DNA of 64,000 nucleotides. It comes from Lactarius indigo. Lineage: Eukaryota > Basidiomycota > Agaricomycetes > Russulales > Russulaceae. This document shows positions 38,443-50,767 of the stretch, one piece after another (the first letter of the stretch is position 1; the number at the start of each line of letters is the position of its first letter). The notes under the pieces were generated by a model that saw only the letters and a program-made list of their open reading frames with translations, did no database searches and was not told the DNA's origin. A program made the translations under genes and the position numbers. The DNA is taken from positions 1,054,001-1,118,000 of the forward strand of contig JAFKAC010000007.1 in the NCBI GenBank assembly GCA_025766275.1, in the 5' to 3' direction.

Positions 38443-41400
38443 CAGTGGTGATAGCATGGGAATGTGCATTTGGGGTGTCGCGTTTTTCGGTTTTTCGTGC
38501 ATGGCAACCCGGCATGCCGTAGACGAAGGGGTGTTATGTTATGTGATTCTGGTGCTACGTACGGACGTTGCGATGCCGGTATGCACCTACATATATGGAC
38601 CCGGTATTGGTATTCCTTGGACTGCGAATGTGGACAGTTTGACGCAGCAGCTCGGCTGCGAGCACGTTTCACGTTTCCGGTGGTGCTTGTCACACTATCT
38701 TCTCTGTTACTTCCCATACGTATGTATGCATGGACTGCTGACGCTCGGAATCGCTGTACTCGGAAGCGTTGTACATCATACGAACGTTCTGATGTTTGCT
38801 CACAGAAGACTACCCTGATTCTCAGATAACCTTTTTTTTCGGGTCCACTATTATTTTTAACTTCGCTATCTTTACCCGATTCTGAGGCGCTATGGGGCGG
38901 ACGGTATGTATGAGCGGTGTTCTGTTCTTCATCGGCCGCCTAGAAGAGCAACGTGGAGCGAGCGCGAAGTGCCGCCGGGCGCGCGTCGGTAGGAAAGTCC
39001 CACATCGCGGGAACTAGGCGCATGAGCCTGGGCATGTGTAAAGCCAAGTCTTGATCAGCGAGTGGATCTGGCCCTCGATGAACATAAACTCTCTCAGAGT
39101 TGTACGTACGGCGTAAATTTACCACGACCGGGGGACCCGAAGACAGGGGATAAATGGGGATAGTGCTTTTAGTCGCCTTGCTGGTCCCGACGATGACGAT
39201 GACACACAAGCAACGTACAACCCGACGAGCCCAAGCAATATATGGATAGTTGGCAGTTGATTATTGACGTCGCTTTTCCTCGTGTTTCTTCGTTGTCGCA
39301 CTCGGGCAAAGCTTTGACCTTGCCCGTGGTTGGCGGGCCCATTTGCGCCTCAGACAAAAAAGGCTCCGGGCGCTGGGCGTTGGGCGTTGGCATCACGCAC
39401 CCTGCCGGATTCCGAGAGCTGCGCGAGGAGCGGCCCGCGGCCGGCTCGCGGAGATCGATCCGATCACAAAACTTTAGATCACTGTGGGTGGGGTCACAAT
39501 GAAGGAAGCAAAAGAGGAGAAAGGAGGCGAACGGAAGCCCAGATTGCGTCCGTCCCCCTCGCGACTGAGCGTTCTCCCCTCAAGTGGCAACCGCGCGTTG
39601 AGGGGAAGCCCGTCAGGAAGGTACAAACCCCTCGGGCCACGTTAGTCGCGAGACGAGCGACCACGGGCGGGCGATGCCGGTCCTTCGGTGGGGGACTGCT
39701 TTGTTGGGGCGGATACGCAATCAGGACATATTAACTTGACTGCTAGGCGCGATAACGTTATTGTGGTGTGGTGTTCGACTTGAGACGTCGGGTTGGGGAA
39801 GTAGATTGGGCTTCTGGCGGGGCGGCGGTAGAACGTTCACGAGCGTCATCGCCGTGGGGCCTCTTTTTTTTTTTCTTGCGCCGGCTATGAGCGATCCAAT
39901 CGTCTTTCGGTCCAGATCGTTCTATCTGACTGGACTGGTGATTGCTTGTGAAAGCTGGTAGGTACGTGAAACGACTCATGGCACGGTTGGTTCCGAGGAA
40001 GGCTGGAAGCTCGTGTTTTTTACACAGCAGACAGACCGACAAGTCAGTCGGTTTGCTAATGAATGAATCACTTTCCGGGTATCTGAGAATCGCGCTGTGT
40101 TTGTGACGCCTCGTAATGACATATCAGTGTGATCATTTGGGCAGGGGATTGATAATGAGATGCGCTAGCCTCCAGCCAATTGTACGGCTCTCGTCGAGAT
40201 TGGGGGATTTTGCGGCAAGTCAACTCTATTCGAAATGGAATCTGGCCAAATTTGGAAGGTAGCCAGATTGCGTTCCATATCTCACGATGGCACCCTCACT
40301 ATTTGGCATGATGCAGGATTCGACTCAGGCAAATTCCGCGCATGCTAGCTCGTGTTTTCCTCCCTTCTTATTCGTGAGCGATGTCTCCTCAATACGCACG
40401 ACGGCAAGAATTGAGAAGGGAACGAGTCACGCTGATTCGCCGACCCACCTTCTAAGCGCCACTGTGCTATTGGCCGAGTACCAAAAGTACTGATTATCTA
40501 ATCCCATCCGGGACGGGGTCTCTCTCCCCCGTCTCACCTAACCACACTGAAGTTTACCCGAAAATCGGGTCGCACAATGGTCGCACGGGGCCGTACTCGG
40601 TCGCGCGGAGGAGGACCCAAGTGTTTTCTTATTTTATTTTGTAGGGTTCCTTTTGTTCCCTTTGACTGTCGCCATTCGCAACACGGGAAGACGTGCGGAG
40701 CACCAAAAAAAAAGAGTGGAGTGTGGATCCATTCCACGTTGCCGACAAGTGGGAAAATTGGGTTTTGGTAGGTTTTTAACATTTACGTTAACTATTAAAG
40801 AACTGTATATTACTATTTATGGACGGCCGGGACTTTTCCCACTCCGTCGCAGAGCCACCAGAGGCGGTTGCGGTCAACAAGCGAAAATCTCGTGCTACCC
40901 CAGGAATGGCAACGAGCGGGGGAAGAGTGGCCGGAATTACTAAGGGGTCCGGGAAGAAAAGAGAACATGAATGCTGTCCTGGACAGAGGATTTTTTCTTC
41001 GGAACGGGAAAGCAAGCGGGGATGGAGAAGAAGCCTGGGATTAAACTGAAAAGGAAAAGTGATTTAATTATGTCGCGGGGGGGCTGGTGACGGTAAGGTG
41101 GGTTCGAATAACTGGCAAGTGAGCGGCTAACGGAAATGCTTAAGCTGCCATAGATCTGCGATGAGTGTGAGACCGAACGAAGATGGTTTGAATTGACTTT
41201 TTGCTTTCGGTAACTTGATTCCGACGCGAGGGATGCGCCAATTTTTGGTTTTACGAAGGCAGCGTTGAGTTCCCATCTCACATCAACTTAGTGAGCCAAT
41301 GCTCACCAAGATATAATCCACCACGTTTTTAGTTAGCCGTGCACTAGTACCCCCGCTAGCCTCCTTGCGTTCTTATACTGCGCTAGCGCGTACCTCTCTC

Positions 41401-41452
41401 TCGTCCTCGACCTGTCATTCTCTTTTTAGCCCATTCCCTTAGTCTATCCAGG
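38443..41452. promoter_or_regulatory. 3 kb intergenic region upstream of the TEA factor
   Basis: No coding gene is supported. It contains the GH5 3-prime flank, GC-rich stretches around 39340-39680, an A/T-run stretch near 40680-40800 and a CT-rich stretch just before the TEA-factor ATG. Frames of up to about 130 codons exist but have no homology or splice logic. A long, gene-free 5-prime region is common for fungal developmental regulators, so upstream control elements or a long leader are plausible. No individual site could be assigned. Confidence 0.4.
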
Positions 41453-42989
41453 ATGGCCAACTCTTCTTCCCTCTCTGACTTTGTCCGCATGTCAGCCGTC
41501 GATGATCTTTCCTATCCCCTTGCCTGCGATGATAGGACTCGTGATGCGGTCAATACCATCGTCAGCGGGAGGAAGAGCTGGAAGACTCTCAAGGGAAAGG
41601 GTGAGGCCGTCTGGCCTCCTTACCTCGAGGCTGCCTTGATAGAAGGTCCGCCTCACCCACACCCCGCCTTTCTTGCCCACGCACTCACCTCATCCTCTGC
41701 CAGCCCTCGACAAGTACCGTCCGGAGACGTCGCGCTCAACCCGATCTCTCAGCAGGTTCCCTAACCGAAATCGCTTCATCTCGGACTATATTTACCACGT
41801 CACCGGGAAGCGAAGGACCGCCAAACAAGTAGGCAGTCGCCTTCAGCAGCTTCGCGATACCTGCGGCGGGAAGAGGAGTTAGTGCTCCTCCTGTCTCACC
41901 GTCTCTTCATTCTCACAGATCAATGTCTCTGCGCAGTTCTCAAGCTACTCTCTAATCGTCACTACTCACCCCCCTCGGATGCCCATGAGGTCTCACCCTC
42001 TCTCGAGGATGCTCACGCTTCGGATGACGCCTCTCCTAGCCCGTCCGCATCGGAACATGCGTTGGAACGCACTCATGCGCCGGCCCGCACCGCCCGTGCA
42101 CTCGTGCATATCGATGTGCTCGCTGCGAATGCGCCTTGGTCTCCCTCAGACGACGCCGGTATTGTCATGGGAAATCCCCTCATGACTCCTCCCCACTCTC
42201 CAGAGTCGCACACGTTCTCCCAGACTTCGCAGGTGAACATCTTTCACTCTCCCAAGCCTCGTCCTTTGCGGGCCATCGACCCTGTCGTCACCTTCACCTC
42301 TCCCTCGTTTGTGGTGGCCAAATCCTCGTGCTCTGTCTACTTCGATGGCAATTGCGTCCACACCGACGTTACGGAGGTGAACTGCACTCCCGCCAAGGAT
42401 GATTCCGGAATGTTCCTCTACCGAACGACTCTGATCCCCCAATACTGGGACCGCCTCTGTCAATCCCATGGTACGTCCCCATATCCAGAACAAGGGTCTC
42501 GATCGATGTGCTAAGGCTGGTTGTAGAGCCAGGACGGTATTCTATCGTTCAGGAGATCGTCCAGACCGTTCAAGGACGTTCTCCTGATGGTGATGTCCCA
42601 CTCCAGACCACGCTCCTCACTGTCGTGTATCAGTTGAACGAGCAAAGGACGACATCGTCTCCAGCGCCTTCGTCTTCCACGGCTTCTCCGGTTAGCATGC
42701 ACCAGCGTTATGCGTTGACCTCCTGTAATGTGCGTTTCATGGTCCTTCGGGCTCCGTACTGGAAAGGCTGACATCCGAATAGCCAGGATACATGCAGGAC
42801 CTACCGATTTCCCCCGTCAGCGCAACATTCAGCGAAACCGGTGATCATGTGGGGTCATACCTCCCGTCGGACTGCATAGGCCACATGTCGGAGCCTGCCT
42901 ACACCCAAATGTCCTCTCTGCCTGTGGAAGAACCATTCAATACTCGCTGGAGTGGCTATGCCCCATCGGCTGCCGAACCACTACTGTAA
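41453..42989 (+). CDS. TEA/ATTS-domain transcription factor (TEC1/AbaA type)
   Basis: Exons are 41453-41645, 41704-41877, 41919-42470, 42527-42729 and 42783-42989, giving 442 aa. The TEA/ATTS DNA-binding domain spans about residues 41-122: KSWKTLKGKGEAVWPPYLEA, RFPNRNRFISDYIYHVTGK and RTAKQVGSRLQQLRDTC, with the intron inside the domain at a usual place. The rest is Ser/Pro/His-rich, with a second conserved-looking block FTSPSFVVAKSSCSVYFDG. TEA factors of this type (TEC1, AbaA) control morphological development in fungi, binding CATTCY-like sites. A read-through of the last intron would give a shorter protein ending at 42771; the spliced C terminus ends RWSGYAPSAAEPLL. Confidence 0.9.
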
Positions 42990-45660
42990 AACCAGCATGG
43001 TCTTCTCACTTGCAAGTTGATTCTCTCCCATCGCATTTATTGTATATCATTAAGGTGGGCCACGAGTACTTGTGATATGCGTCGCTGTGTGACTAAATGT
43101 CTCCCAACAGTGGTTTTATCTCTTGAGCGCATCATTGCCGACATTGTAGCACTACACAATTCCCAACTGCCTTGCTTGCTTGCATATTTTCAACTTCTAT
43201 GGGGCTCCGCCGATACCCCAGAAACTCTCTCAAAAGCGGCGCTTTCTCATTCTTCTCACTCGTCTCATTCTTCTCGTTGTTTCGTCAAACTCGTGCCTTT
43301 CATTTTATCCTCAGTTGCCTCTGCACCTCGCTTTTACCATCTGCGCATTATAGTCCCATATTTTCCCCATGCAATTGTCTCTGCCCTATGTTCTGCCTAT
43401 TCTTGTTTTCCTTGTGCTCTGCATAATTTGGGCCGTGTTACTGTTACCCTCCACTTGTCATACCTGTTACTTGGGGAGGAAAGAAGTAATGTACTTAGTC
43501 CAAGTTGTTTGCATGATAGACCGAGATGCCTTTACTCTCAGAGTGCGAGTGCGCCCGCGGAGGCGTTCGCCAACGCCGCGGTCTGCCTGAAGTGGGCACG
43601 TAAATTGATCGGAACCACAGACTCGGAATCTATCGCCGTTCGTGAGAACGATCGGCGGGGCCTTGCATTATTTGTCGATGGTCGAGAAACACGCGCGACG
43701 TGACTACGTTCTCGTGGGAAGGTATTATAATATAACTTTCTCCTCCAAGCCCCGGCACACATGTTCAGCCGCAAGTGAGAGTACGGAGCATGCTAGTACT
43801 ACCCACAACTCCGGGGGGAGAGGCCTCCTGCTGCGGCTGGAGTACAGCACAGATTGGCGAGAGCGAAGGGCCGGCCAAGCAGCGCGCATGGGATTAGACC
43901 GACCAAATTCACGGCGTAGGGTGACCGGTGACCCGTCATCGCTTGCCGAGTCAGTGAGAAGCGCCAGTTCCGGAAATGGCCATAATGAAAAAGAAGAGAG
44001 ACCAAAGAAAGACAGAATTTCAATTCCGAGTGTCCTTGTTTATTTTTAAAATTATCACCCCGCCGCCATTCCCGGATTCCTAATCTAGTTCCGATAGTTA
44101 GTCCTCTCTCTGCCCGCTGCCCCGCCACTGGCATACCGCTCCCGACGAGAGTAAAGTCGATCTTCTCCCCCTTTGGGTTAATCCCCCACCTGCCGCGCTC
44201 GACAGAGCCCATTGCGGAGTCGAGCCGACTCCTGGGTGGATTGCCGGCTAGACTTTTCGTCAGGAGAGTCAGTGACGGAGTGGGCGTTGGGCTGCGGCGC
44301 TCCGGGTACCGCATAAACAAAAATTCATCTTGAATCTGATCCCGAGGGATCCGCGCTCGGCTGTGCTGCCGACAGCGCGACATGTCGGCCAGCCTCCTTG
44401 TTCCTCACTGTAGGGCTGTTCATCGGGTTTAATTTTTCTTTAGAACAAAGGAAAAAAAACAAACAAACAAAAAACAAAGCAATGAGCGCACAGTCTTAGG
44501 GGGAAATGAGATGGCCTATCAGCGGGCCGAAAGAACGGGACTCACACTTCAAATCGGGGATTATCACCTCACTGCAAGAGGGGAGCAGTAAGGGTCACAG
44601 AAGGCGGCGGGCCAGACCTACAGTAACTGAAGGCCATCAGTTTCGGATCGAGAAATTTGGCAGGCGACGCACACGGGTAAAAATCTCCTCATGAGGGATC
44701 GCTCCTGGGACTGCAAAGGTGCCGAACTTCTACACGGCCAGCGCCCGTTCCAGTGACGTGAATTGGGGTTTATGAGAGTCATCGACGTGGAATCGAATGC
44801 GTGGCCAAGGTGGAGAGAAGAGTGCGCCGTTCCCGCTTTTGTTGGGATCGTTGATGCCTCGCGACATGTGAATACCACAAAGGGAGTCAGGAGTTGCCCA
44901 GAACTCAATAGCCACGAGGCGCTAGATGATATTGGGATGGGGGCCAGCCCTGCATAGGGTGTGTGTAGGATCCGAGACAGGGTTGACAGGACTCGTGTCA
45001 CATTGTTTACCCCGACAAGAGGGTGTGCCGAGACACTGTGGGATCGTATCCCGGTCAGCTGTCCGGACCCCTGTCTTTGTGCTTGTGCGTTCCCCTTCTA
45101 TGCGAGAAGTTTACGACGTCATGCCACTCGCACGCTAGTATTTCCTAGGCAAGGGCATCAGGGGGAGATAGATGGCGAGAGAGAGGCGGCGGCGATGCGC
45201 CAAGCTGCGCCCTTCACAGCGTTTCACGACCCTTCTTGACCAAGACGGAAGATGCTAGAAGCGTGGCAAGAATACACCAGCGCCGGGGACTCCATCGCCG
45301 CATCACAGAAAGATGTGATATCCGTGTTGTCGGTTACGAGAACAGGCTCTGGCCGATTGCGCAAGCAGTTATCGCGAATCTGACGGCCCATCAGGCGCGC
45401 CATTGAGTTTGCTTTAAAATGGCAGATGTCATGATGGGGAAAGTGAATAACCTCACCGCGCGCGCACAGATAACGTGCGGGGAATAACAAAATACCCTTT
45501 GATAAAAGATAAAATTATCACGGTCTAGATACAGGAGTGACCTACGAACAAGAGACAGGATGAATACGTTGCAAAAAAAAAACGTGTAGCACGCAATAAA
45601 ATAAAGGAGCATGAGATAGCAAGAAGAAGTGAGGAAAATCACTACCTTGACAGATTTTTT
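42990..45660. other. Intergenic region between TEA factor and pinin
   Basis: The first few hundred bases are T- and C-rich (43200-43400) and probably hold the TEA-factor 3-prime UTR. A 194-codon minus-strand frame at 43799-44383 is not recognised and looks like a chance frame in GC-rich DNA. An A-rich stretch (AAACAAACAAACAAAAAAC) lies near 44456. No RNA gene or mobile element was identified. Confidence 0.4.
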
Positions 45661-46837
45661 TCAATACTCCACGGCATCGTCATCATCCGCTTGCATCGTC
45701 GTAGGATCATCCTTCCTTTCGGACTCGTCTGACCGCGAGCTGTCCTGCTTGGTGACTGATCCCTGTCTCTCCTCGACAGGCGAGTCGTCCAAGTCCATTT
45801 TAGCCTCGGACGGAGAAGGTTCAGGTTTGGAGCTTCCAGTCTGTTCGCTAGTGGGGGCGGGATCGGGCTGGATGATCTCGTCTACTTTGGCAGCCTCGCG
45901 CTCTGCTTGCTTGCGAGCCTCCTCCTCGATTACTCGCTGCCTAATCTCCTTAATCTCGTTGATGGCCGCGTCGCGCTCGCTGAGAAATGTGTTCCACTCC
46001 TTCTTGGCGGTTTCGGCTGCCTAGGTGAACGTATTCGTGATCAAAATCACAGCAGTAAGGATAGTCAAGAAGATAAGTTACCTCTACTTTCCGTTTAGCG
46101 ATGAAAACTTCCTGAGAAGACGTCAGGACCATCGGAAGGTAGTACAACGGCGGGGGGTGTGACCGCGTCGGTTCGAGAGTAGATTTGTGCGAGGGTGGAG
46201 GACTCGAGTCGTCAGAAGGAATTATATCTGATGTGAGAAGGAAATTGGCGAGGATGGGAAGTCTCGCACGACGGAGCCTATGCTGGTAGCATCCCGGGTC
46301 CTGTTACTCTCACTGACACCAAGAGAAACACAAAAGGGACCTACGATTGAGTTCTTCAATTGGGTCTCTTCCTCCTTGCGGTTCGCAATATGTTTGTCTT
46401 TCTTCGCCTCTTCGGCTCTCCTGACAGTGTCAGTTTCTTTTCGGAGTTTATCCTGTAGCCTTTTATCAATCAACTGTCGCTTTTTGGCCTGGGTACGACG
46501 TCAGATACGAGAAGGTAGAGAACACGGGCACGGATACGCACCGCTTCGCTGGCGTTCCGGGCCTCGTCTTCGGTCTTTGCCTTGTTCAGAGTCCCAACAA
46601 GAAGTCCAAACATACTCTTTCCGCGCTTGCGCTCCCTAGGTTCGACAGTCAGATCCAATCGCGGTCGTTTCTTTGGTGCGGCTGCGGTAGCCACGGTTGC
46701 CTGGGTAGGCTGGGAGTCTTGCATTATCGCGTCGGTGTCGGCTGGTTCATCTTTGCTAGGGGCCTGGTTTTGCCTGTATAGGGCGGTTAGTTTAGAATTG
46801 CAAGAAATGATGTATCAACTGACTCGTCTGCTAACAT
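45661..46837 (-). CDS. PNN: Pinin/SDK/MemA-domain protein
   Basis: Exons are 46837-46824, 46773-46542, 46488-46345, 46282-46082 and 46020-45661, giving 316 aa. The pinin/SDK/MemA domain runs from about residue 50 to 200: KRGKSMFGLLVGTLNKAK, the charged helix RQLIDKRLQDKLRKE, KKDKHIANRKEEETQLKNSI and LRRARLPILANFL, then YYLPMVLTSSQE. Pinin-family proteins are nuclear, associate with the exon-junction/spliceosomal machinery and help splicing. The C terminus is Glu/Ser/Asp-rich and ends DDDDAVEY. The first exon encodes only four whole codons (MLAD) plus two bases. The protein is much shorter than animal pinin but normal for fungi. It shares a 64-bp start-to-start gap with SRP72. Confidence 0.85.
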
Positions 46838-46901
46838 GATTGGAGAGGTCAAGCTGAAAGAGATGAGGTGTTGTCGGACTTTGAATTTGACGACTTGGAC
46901 G
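46838..46901. promoter_or_regulatory. 64-bp bidirectional gap, pinin and SRP72
   Basis: The two start codons are divergent and only 64 bp apart. Both 5-prime UTRs must be very short, overlap, or each promoter must lie partly in the other gene. Part of the gap reads as an open frame in phase with SRP72 from 46836, but it lacks an ATG before 46902, which fits noncoding leader. Confidence 0.55.
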
Positions 46902-48017
46902 ATGGCACCCAGATCCACCACCGCAACGAGAGCACAACCACGGGCAGGCCAACCTGCGAAAAGAAAGCCATTGCTCAAGAAGGAGATTTCACTCGGCGAC
47001 CGGGTTCAACGTCTCTTCACGTCATTATGTGCCCAGATTGATGGAAACCATTTCACAAATGCGATCAAGACATGCGACAAAGGTATGTGTCTCTCTTCCC
47101 AACACTGACCCCGTGTTCGATAATAGTACTTCTTTTGGATCAGTTCTCCGTCTCGTTCCAGATGACAAGGATGCCAAGCAGACAAAACTTTTCCTGCTTC
47201 TGCAGACGGAGCGTTACAGCGATGCTCTCGTGTTACTCGAGTCCTCCGACGAGTCCTCCGCATTTGAGCGTACCTACTCGCTTTACCGGCTCCAACAACT
47301 AGACGAAGCTGCACAACTACTTGGTAAAGTTAAGCAGGGACGCGAACAAAACCGAGGAGCTTTGCATCTGGAGGCGCAACTTGTGCGTGCTCTCTCATCA
47401 TTAATACGCAGTCCGACTTGATCCGTTTCTAGAACTACAGACAGGGTAACTACCAGGTCGCCTTGGACTTGTACAACCAGCTTCTCGACTCCTCAGACCC
47501 GGTACTATCATTCATTTGAATGAATAGTTTGCATCTAACCGTCGCAAAAAAGAGTAGCGAAGAGTACTCCGATATCTTGACCAATCTCCGAGCGTCACAG
47601 AAACACCTTGATTTCATCAATACCGACTACCTTCGTGCACTTGATGGTCTCAACTCTGATGTGACTGGATCGCTCGAACATGCGCCGCCTCCGGTGCTAC
47701 CTAGCTTGTCGAACGTCACAGGCCTAGGGGTCACTGCGTCCGCAAGCAGAACTGAGGATGTGGGCAGGGAACAAGCTGCTGTCCGAGGAGTTCGCTCAAG
47801 GCGTGTGCCAAAGGGGGTCATACCCGGTGTAACACCTCCCCCGGATCCGGAGCGGTGGCTAAAGAAAAGTGAGAGGTCGACATTCCAACAAGCACGGGGC
47901 AAGAGAAAAGGTGGCGGGGGTGCTACACAGGGTGTGGTAGAGAGTGCTGGTAGTTCAGCCACGGGTGGTCATAATCGCAGCGGGGGTCATGGGAGAGGGG
48001 GAAAAAAGAAAAAGTAA
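46902..48017 (+). CDS. SRP72: Signal recognition particle subunit SRP72, short form
   Basis: Exons are 46902-47082, 47144-47382, 47433-47501 and 47553-48017, giving 317 aa. Residues about 30-185 contain TPR-like helices (DRVQRLFTSLCAQIDGNHF, TERYSDALVLLE, YSLYRLQQLDEAAQLL, NYRQGNYQVALDLYNQLL). The C-terminal RNA-binding motif is VPKGVIPGVTPPPDPERWLK near residues 246-266, followed by basic, Gly-rich sequence. SRP72 binds SRP68 and 7S RNA in the particle that targets secretory ribosomes to the ER. Yeast and human SRP72 are roughly 640-670 aa, so the middle TPR array is missing or was never present in this lineage. All splice joins keep the frame, so it is not obviously broken. Confidence 0.82.
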
Positions 48018-48835
48018 GGTAAGGTTTGTATCTTCGGTGGTTGTAACCCACCCTCGAGCCTTGAGGCGTCAGGGGTGATCTAAATTGGCACATGCAGGTG
48101 ATCACGGCTTTTGTGGGGGGTTCTTTTAGTTGGTTCGCCAAAACGACATGCGTGGTACATGTGTCCTTTTTACTCTCGTCATTTTCTTCCGCTTTTGCCG
48201 AGTTCACGTTCTACTTTCGACACTTACCCCTCCTACCTCCAAGTCACGTGAACACATCTCGTCCTACGAATCGAGCTCGTCACCTCCCCAATCTTGTTCG
48301 CGCGAACTTTCTGAAACCATTAAAGGTCGTGACACCACAGCGTTATCTCCTGTCTGCGATCCCTGAAGGAATTTCGTCATCAACCTCATGTTTATGGCGC
48401 CCCTTTTGTGTTCATTTCCCGGCACGTTTTATCGGCAATTACTCGTTGCGGGGGCGAGCCAGACTCTAAGCCTCGACCAAGTTTCAACTTTATAGCGAAT
48501 TGCCCGTGCTTGGTTCTATGATTCGAAGGGTTGCTATGCGCAGCCCGGTTATGACTTGCATCTTAGGACATTCTTGAACACTTTGAGCACCTTCTTTTCC
48601 CTATCGGCCCCAGCATACCTCCCAGAAAGCTCTTGTTTCCAGCGAGTTCGTATCTCTGAAAGGATCGGTCACATGGATTTCGCGTGGTGCGACATGCGCG
48701 ACATGGCCAGATCAATGTTCAGTGAGTGAAATGCAAGGCGTGGCCAATGTCACGTTGCGCAACCGCTTCCCACTCACCTGCAGACAACCCCAGTTATGAA
48801 AAGTCATGGAGCGCGCAAGGTAGCCGGGGAGGGCA
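48018..48835. other. Intergenic region, SRP72 to histidine phosphatase
   Basis: This is the SRP72 3-prime flank and the phosphatase upstream region. Frames of up to 125 codons at 48092-48469 have no homology or splice support. Nothing else was recognised. Confidence 0.4.
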
Positions 48836-48841
48836 TATAAA
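48836..48841 (+). promoter_or_regulatory. TATA box of the histidine-phosphatase-like gene
   Basis: GGGCATATAAACCCC contains a TATAAA hexamer 81 bp upstream of the ATG at 48922, a normal spacing for a fungal TATA promoter with a short leader. This is a sequence match only. Confidence 0.5.
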
Positions 48842-48921
48842 CCCCACTCACAGCGTTGAAAGTACCCAGACTTGCACGGTCTTCCCTCTCTGGTCATCGT
48901 CCTCTCTAGTCAGCAGAAAAC

Positions 48922-50767
48922 ATGTCGCATCCCACTGTCCGCGGTGTTGTTGTGATCACGCGTAACGGTGACCGCTATGACTACTCCCAGGACCCCGTCA
49001 CGTACAAGAGCTCTCATACTGACTCAACCCCCTTGGGCGAGGTGCGCCACCCGGCGTCCAGTCATTTCAGCTCTCTAACGGTCACGTGCAGGTCCAAGCA
49101 TTCCAGCTCGGCTCACAGCTGCGCAAGGAGTATTTCGATCAATCCTCGGCTAACTACATCCACAACGTTCGCACCGACCTTGTCGACCTTGATCAGGTCC
49201 ACGCTCGTATCAAGAATGGCGGTGAAGGTCGTGTTGTGTTCGACTCCACCATCGCATTGCTACAAGGCCTTTTCCCGCCAACTACAAAGAACACCATTGA
49301 GCTCGCGAACGAGACCAAGGTCACCGCTCCCCTCGGAGGATATCAATATGTTCCTGGTAAGCCCTATTCCATTTTTGTGTTGTCATTTCTTTGATTCCGC
49401 CTATAGCTGAAACTGTCGAGCCTGCCAACGACCGCTCCCTTGAAAGTTGGACGGACTGCCCGGTAATCACGTTAGCTCTCGCACAGTATGAGATTTAACA
49501 AAAACGTTTAGGCATTCCAAGACCACGTGAAGAAGTTCTACTCTTCTCCCGAGTTCAAGGCTGCAGAGAAGGCCGCAGAGCCCTTCTTCAAACTTGCCAA
49601 TGACTTCGTCTTTGGCCGCCCTATCACTCTTGAGAACGCTGTAAGTGCCTCTAGGTGTATGTAGCGGAATTAGTTCACTTATTTTAAAATACAGGTTAAC
49701 GTACGCTTAACGTGCAGCACCATAGAGTTACAGCCCCACTGAGAATACTCATTTGTAGATCTATGACTTCATGAACCATCAACTGACCCACAACAAGTCC
49801 TATGCTCACCGCCTCCCACCCACGCTGATTGAGCAGGCGCGTCACTGGGCCAACTTCCACGAGGAGGGTGTCTTCTCGGATCCTTCCATCAATGGCATTG
49901 GGAACAGTGCGCCTTCGACTCTTTTCTTCTTCTTTCAAACATTTCTGACTACTTTGTGTAGTCGCTGGGCGTACCCTACTTCAATCGGTTATCAGCTCTT
50001 TGGAGCGGATCACTTTCGATGGCGACCCTCTGCAGTTCCTCATCGAGTCGACCACTTATCAGCCTTTCATCTCTCTCTTCGCGCAGACAGAGATGACAAA
50101 CAGTGACCCTACTCTCAAAGGCATTCGTGCGTGTGACTACAAATGCATTTATTATTCTGGCTCTTACTAGTGCAATTATAGCCAACTTTGCCTCTGCTCT
50201 CGCCATCGAGCTGCGCCGCGGCTCTCTCCCTGACAACCGCGACTTCTTGCGCTTCAAGTTCAAGAACGGGACCGACGACGACTTCAACACTATCCGCGTC
50301 TTTGGTCACAATGGCGACATTCCTCTGACTGAATTCATCTACCGCGTTGAGGTACTTGTTTTATCGGTGTTTCAGCATGGACAAACTCCTCAGACTACCT
50401 TCTTTCTCAGAATTCTGCAATCAGCTCTAACCGCCAGTGGATGAAGGTCTGCGGAGCTTCTTCGACCTCCAACCCGGCACCCTGGGGGATGCCGTCGTTG
50501 CCTCTCTTCCAAGAGACTCGTGAGCAATCCCCGTTCGCGACCGCGATGTGCGGAGCGCTCGTCGCTGCTCTTTTCATGGCCACCGTTCTCGTCGCTGCTA
50601 AGTTCTTCAAGCGTTCGCGCCGAGGACGTATCGCACTTCGTACAAGCGGCGTGAGTACACTTTTTCGCCGCGCCGCGGCCGAGTTGTTGACTAATTCCGA
50701 ATTGAAAAAGGATGAGGGCTCGCTCGTTCTTCCGACGACCGAGAAGCAACGCCCTGTACCCTACTGA
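48922..50767 (+). CDS. Histidine-phosphatase-like membrane protein, catalytic motifs altered
   Basis: Exons are 48922-49041, 49092-49356, 49407-49462, 49512-49640, 49695-49700, 49759-49906, 49962-50126, 50182-50351, 50411-50650 and 50711-50767, giving 451 aa. The fold is the acid-phosphatase branch of the histidine phosphatase superfamily: GGYQYVP, VEPANDRSLESW, FASALAIELRRG. The catalytic RHGxR is replaced by TRNGDR (Asn at residue 15 in place of the nucleophilic His), and the usual HD/HE proton-donor site reads FGHNGDIPLTE (about 337-347). A membrane helix sits near the C terminus (GALVAALFMATVLVAAKFF) with a basic tail. By classical rules it should be inactive; related fungal proteins may share the change. 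One exon is only 6 nt long. Confidence 0.8.
49695..49700 (+). other. Six-nucleotide microexon (GTTAAC)
   Basis: It is flanked by ATACAG upstream and GTACGC downstream, both good splice signals, and adds Val-Asn between TLENA and IYDF. From memory, family members carry two residues at this place (typically a bulky residue then Asn). Skipping it also keeps the frame, so both forms would be translated. Confidence 0.6.

Noticed and set aside
41100..41125. GGGTTCGAATAAC resembling a tRNA T-loop/B box
   Set aside because: No matching acceptor stem, D-arm or anticodon arm could be found around it.
43799..44383. 194-codon minus-strand open frame
   Set aside because: No recognisable family, no ATG context or introns, and composition typical of GC-rich noncoding DNA.
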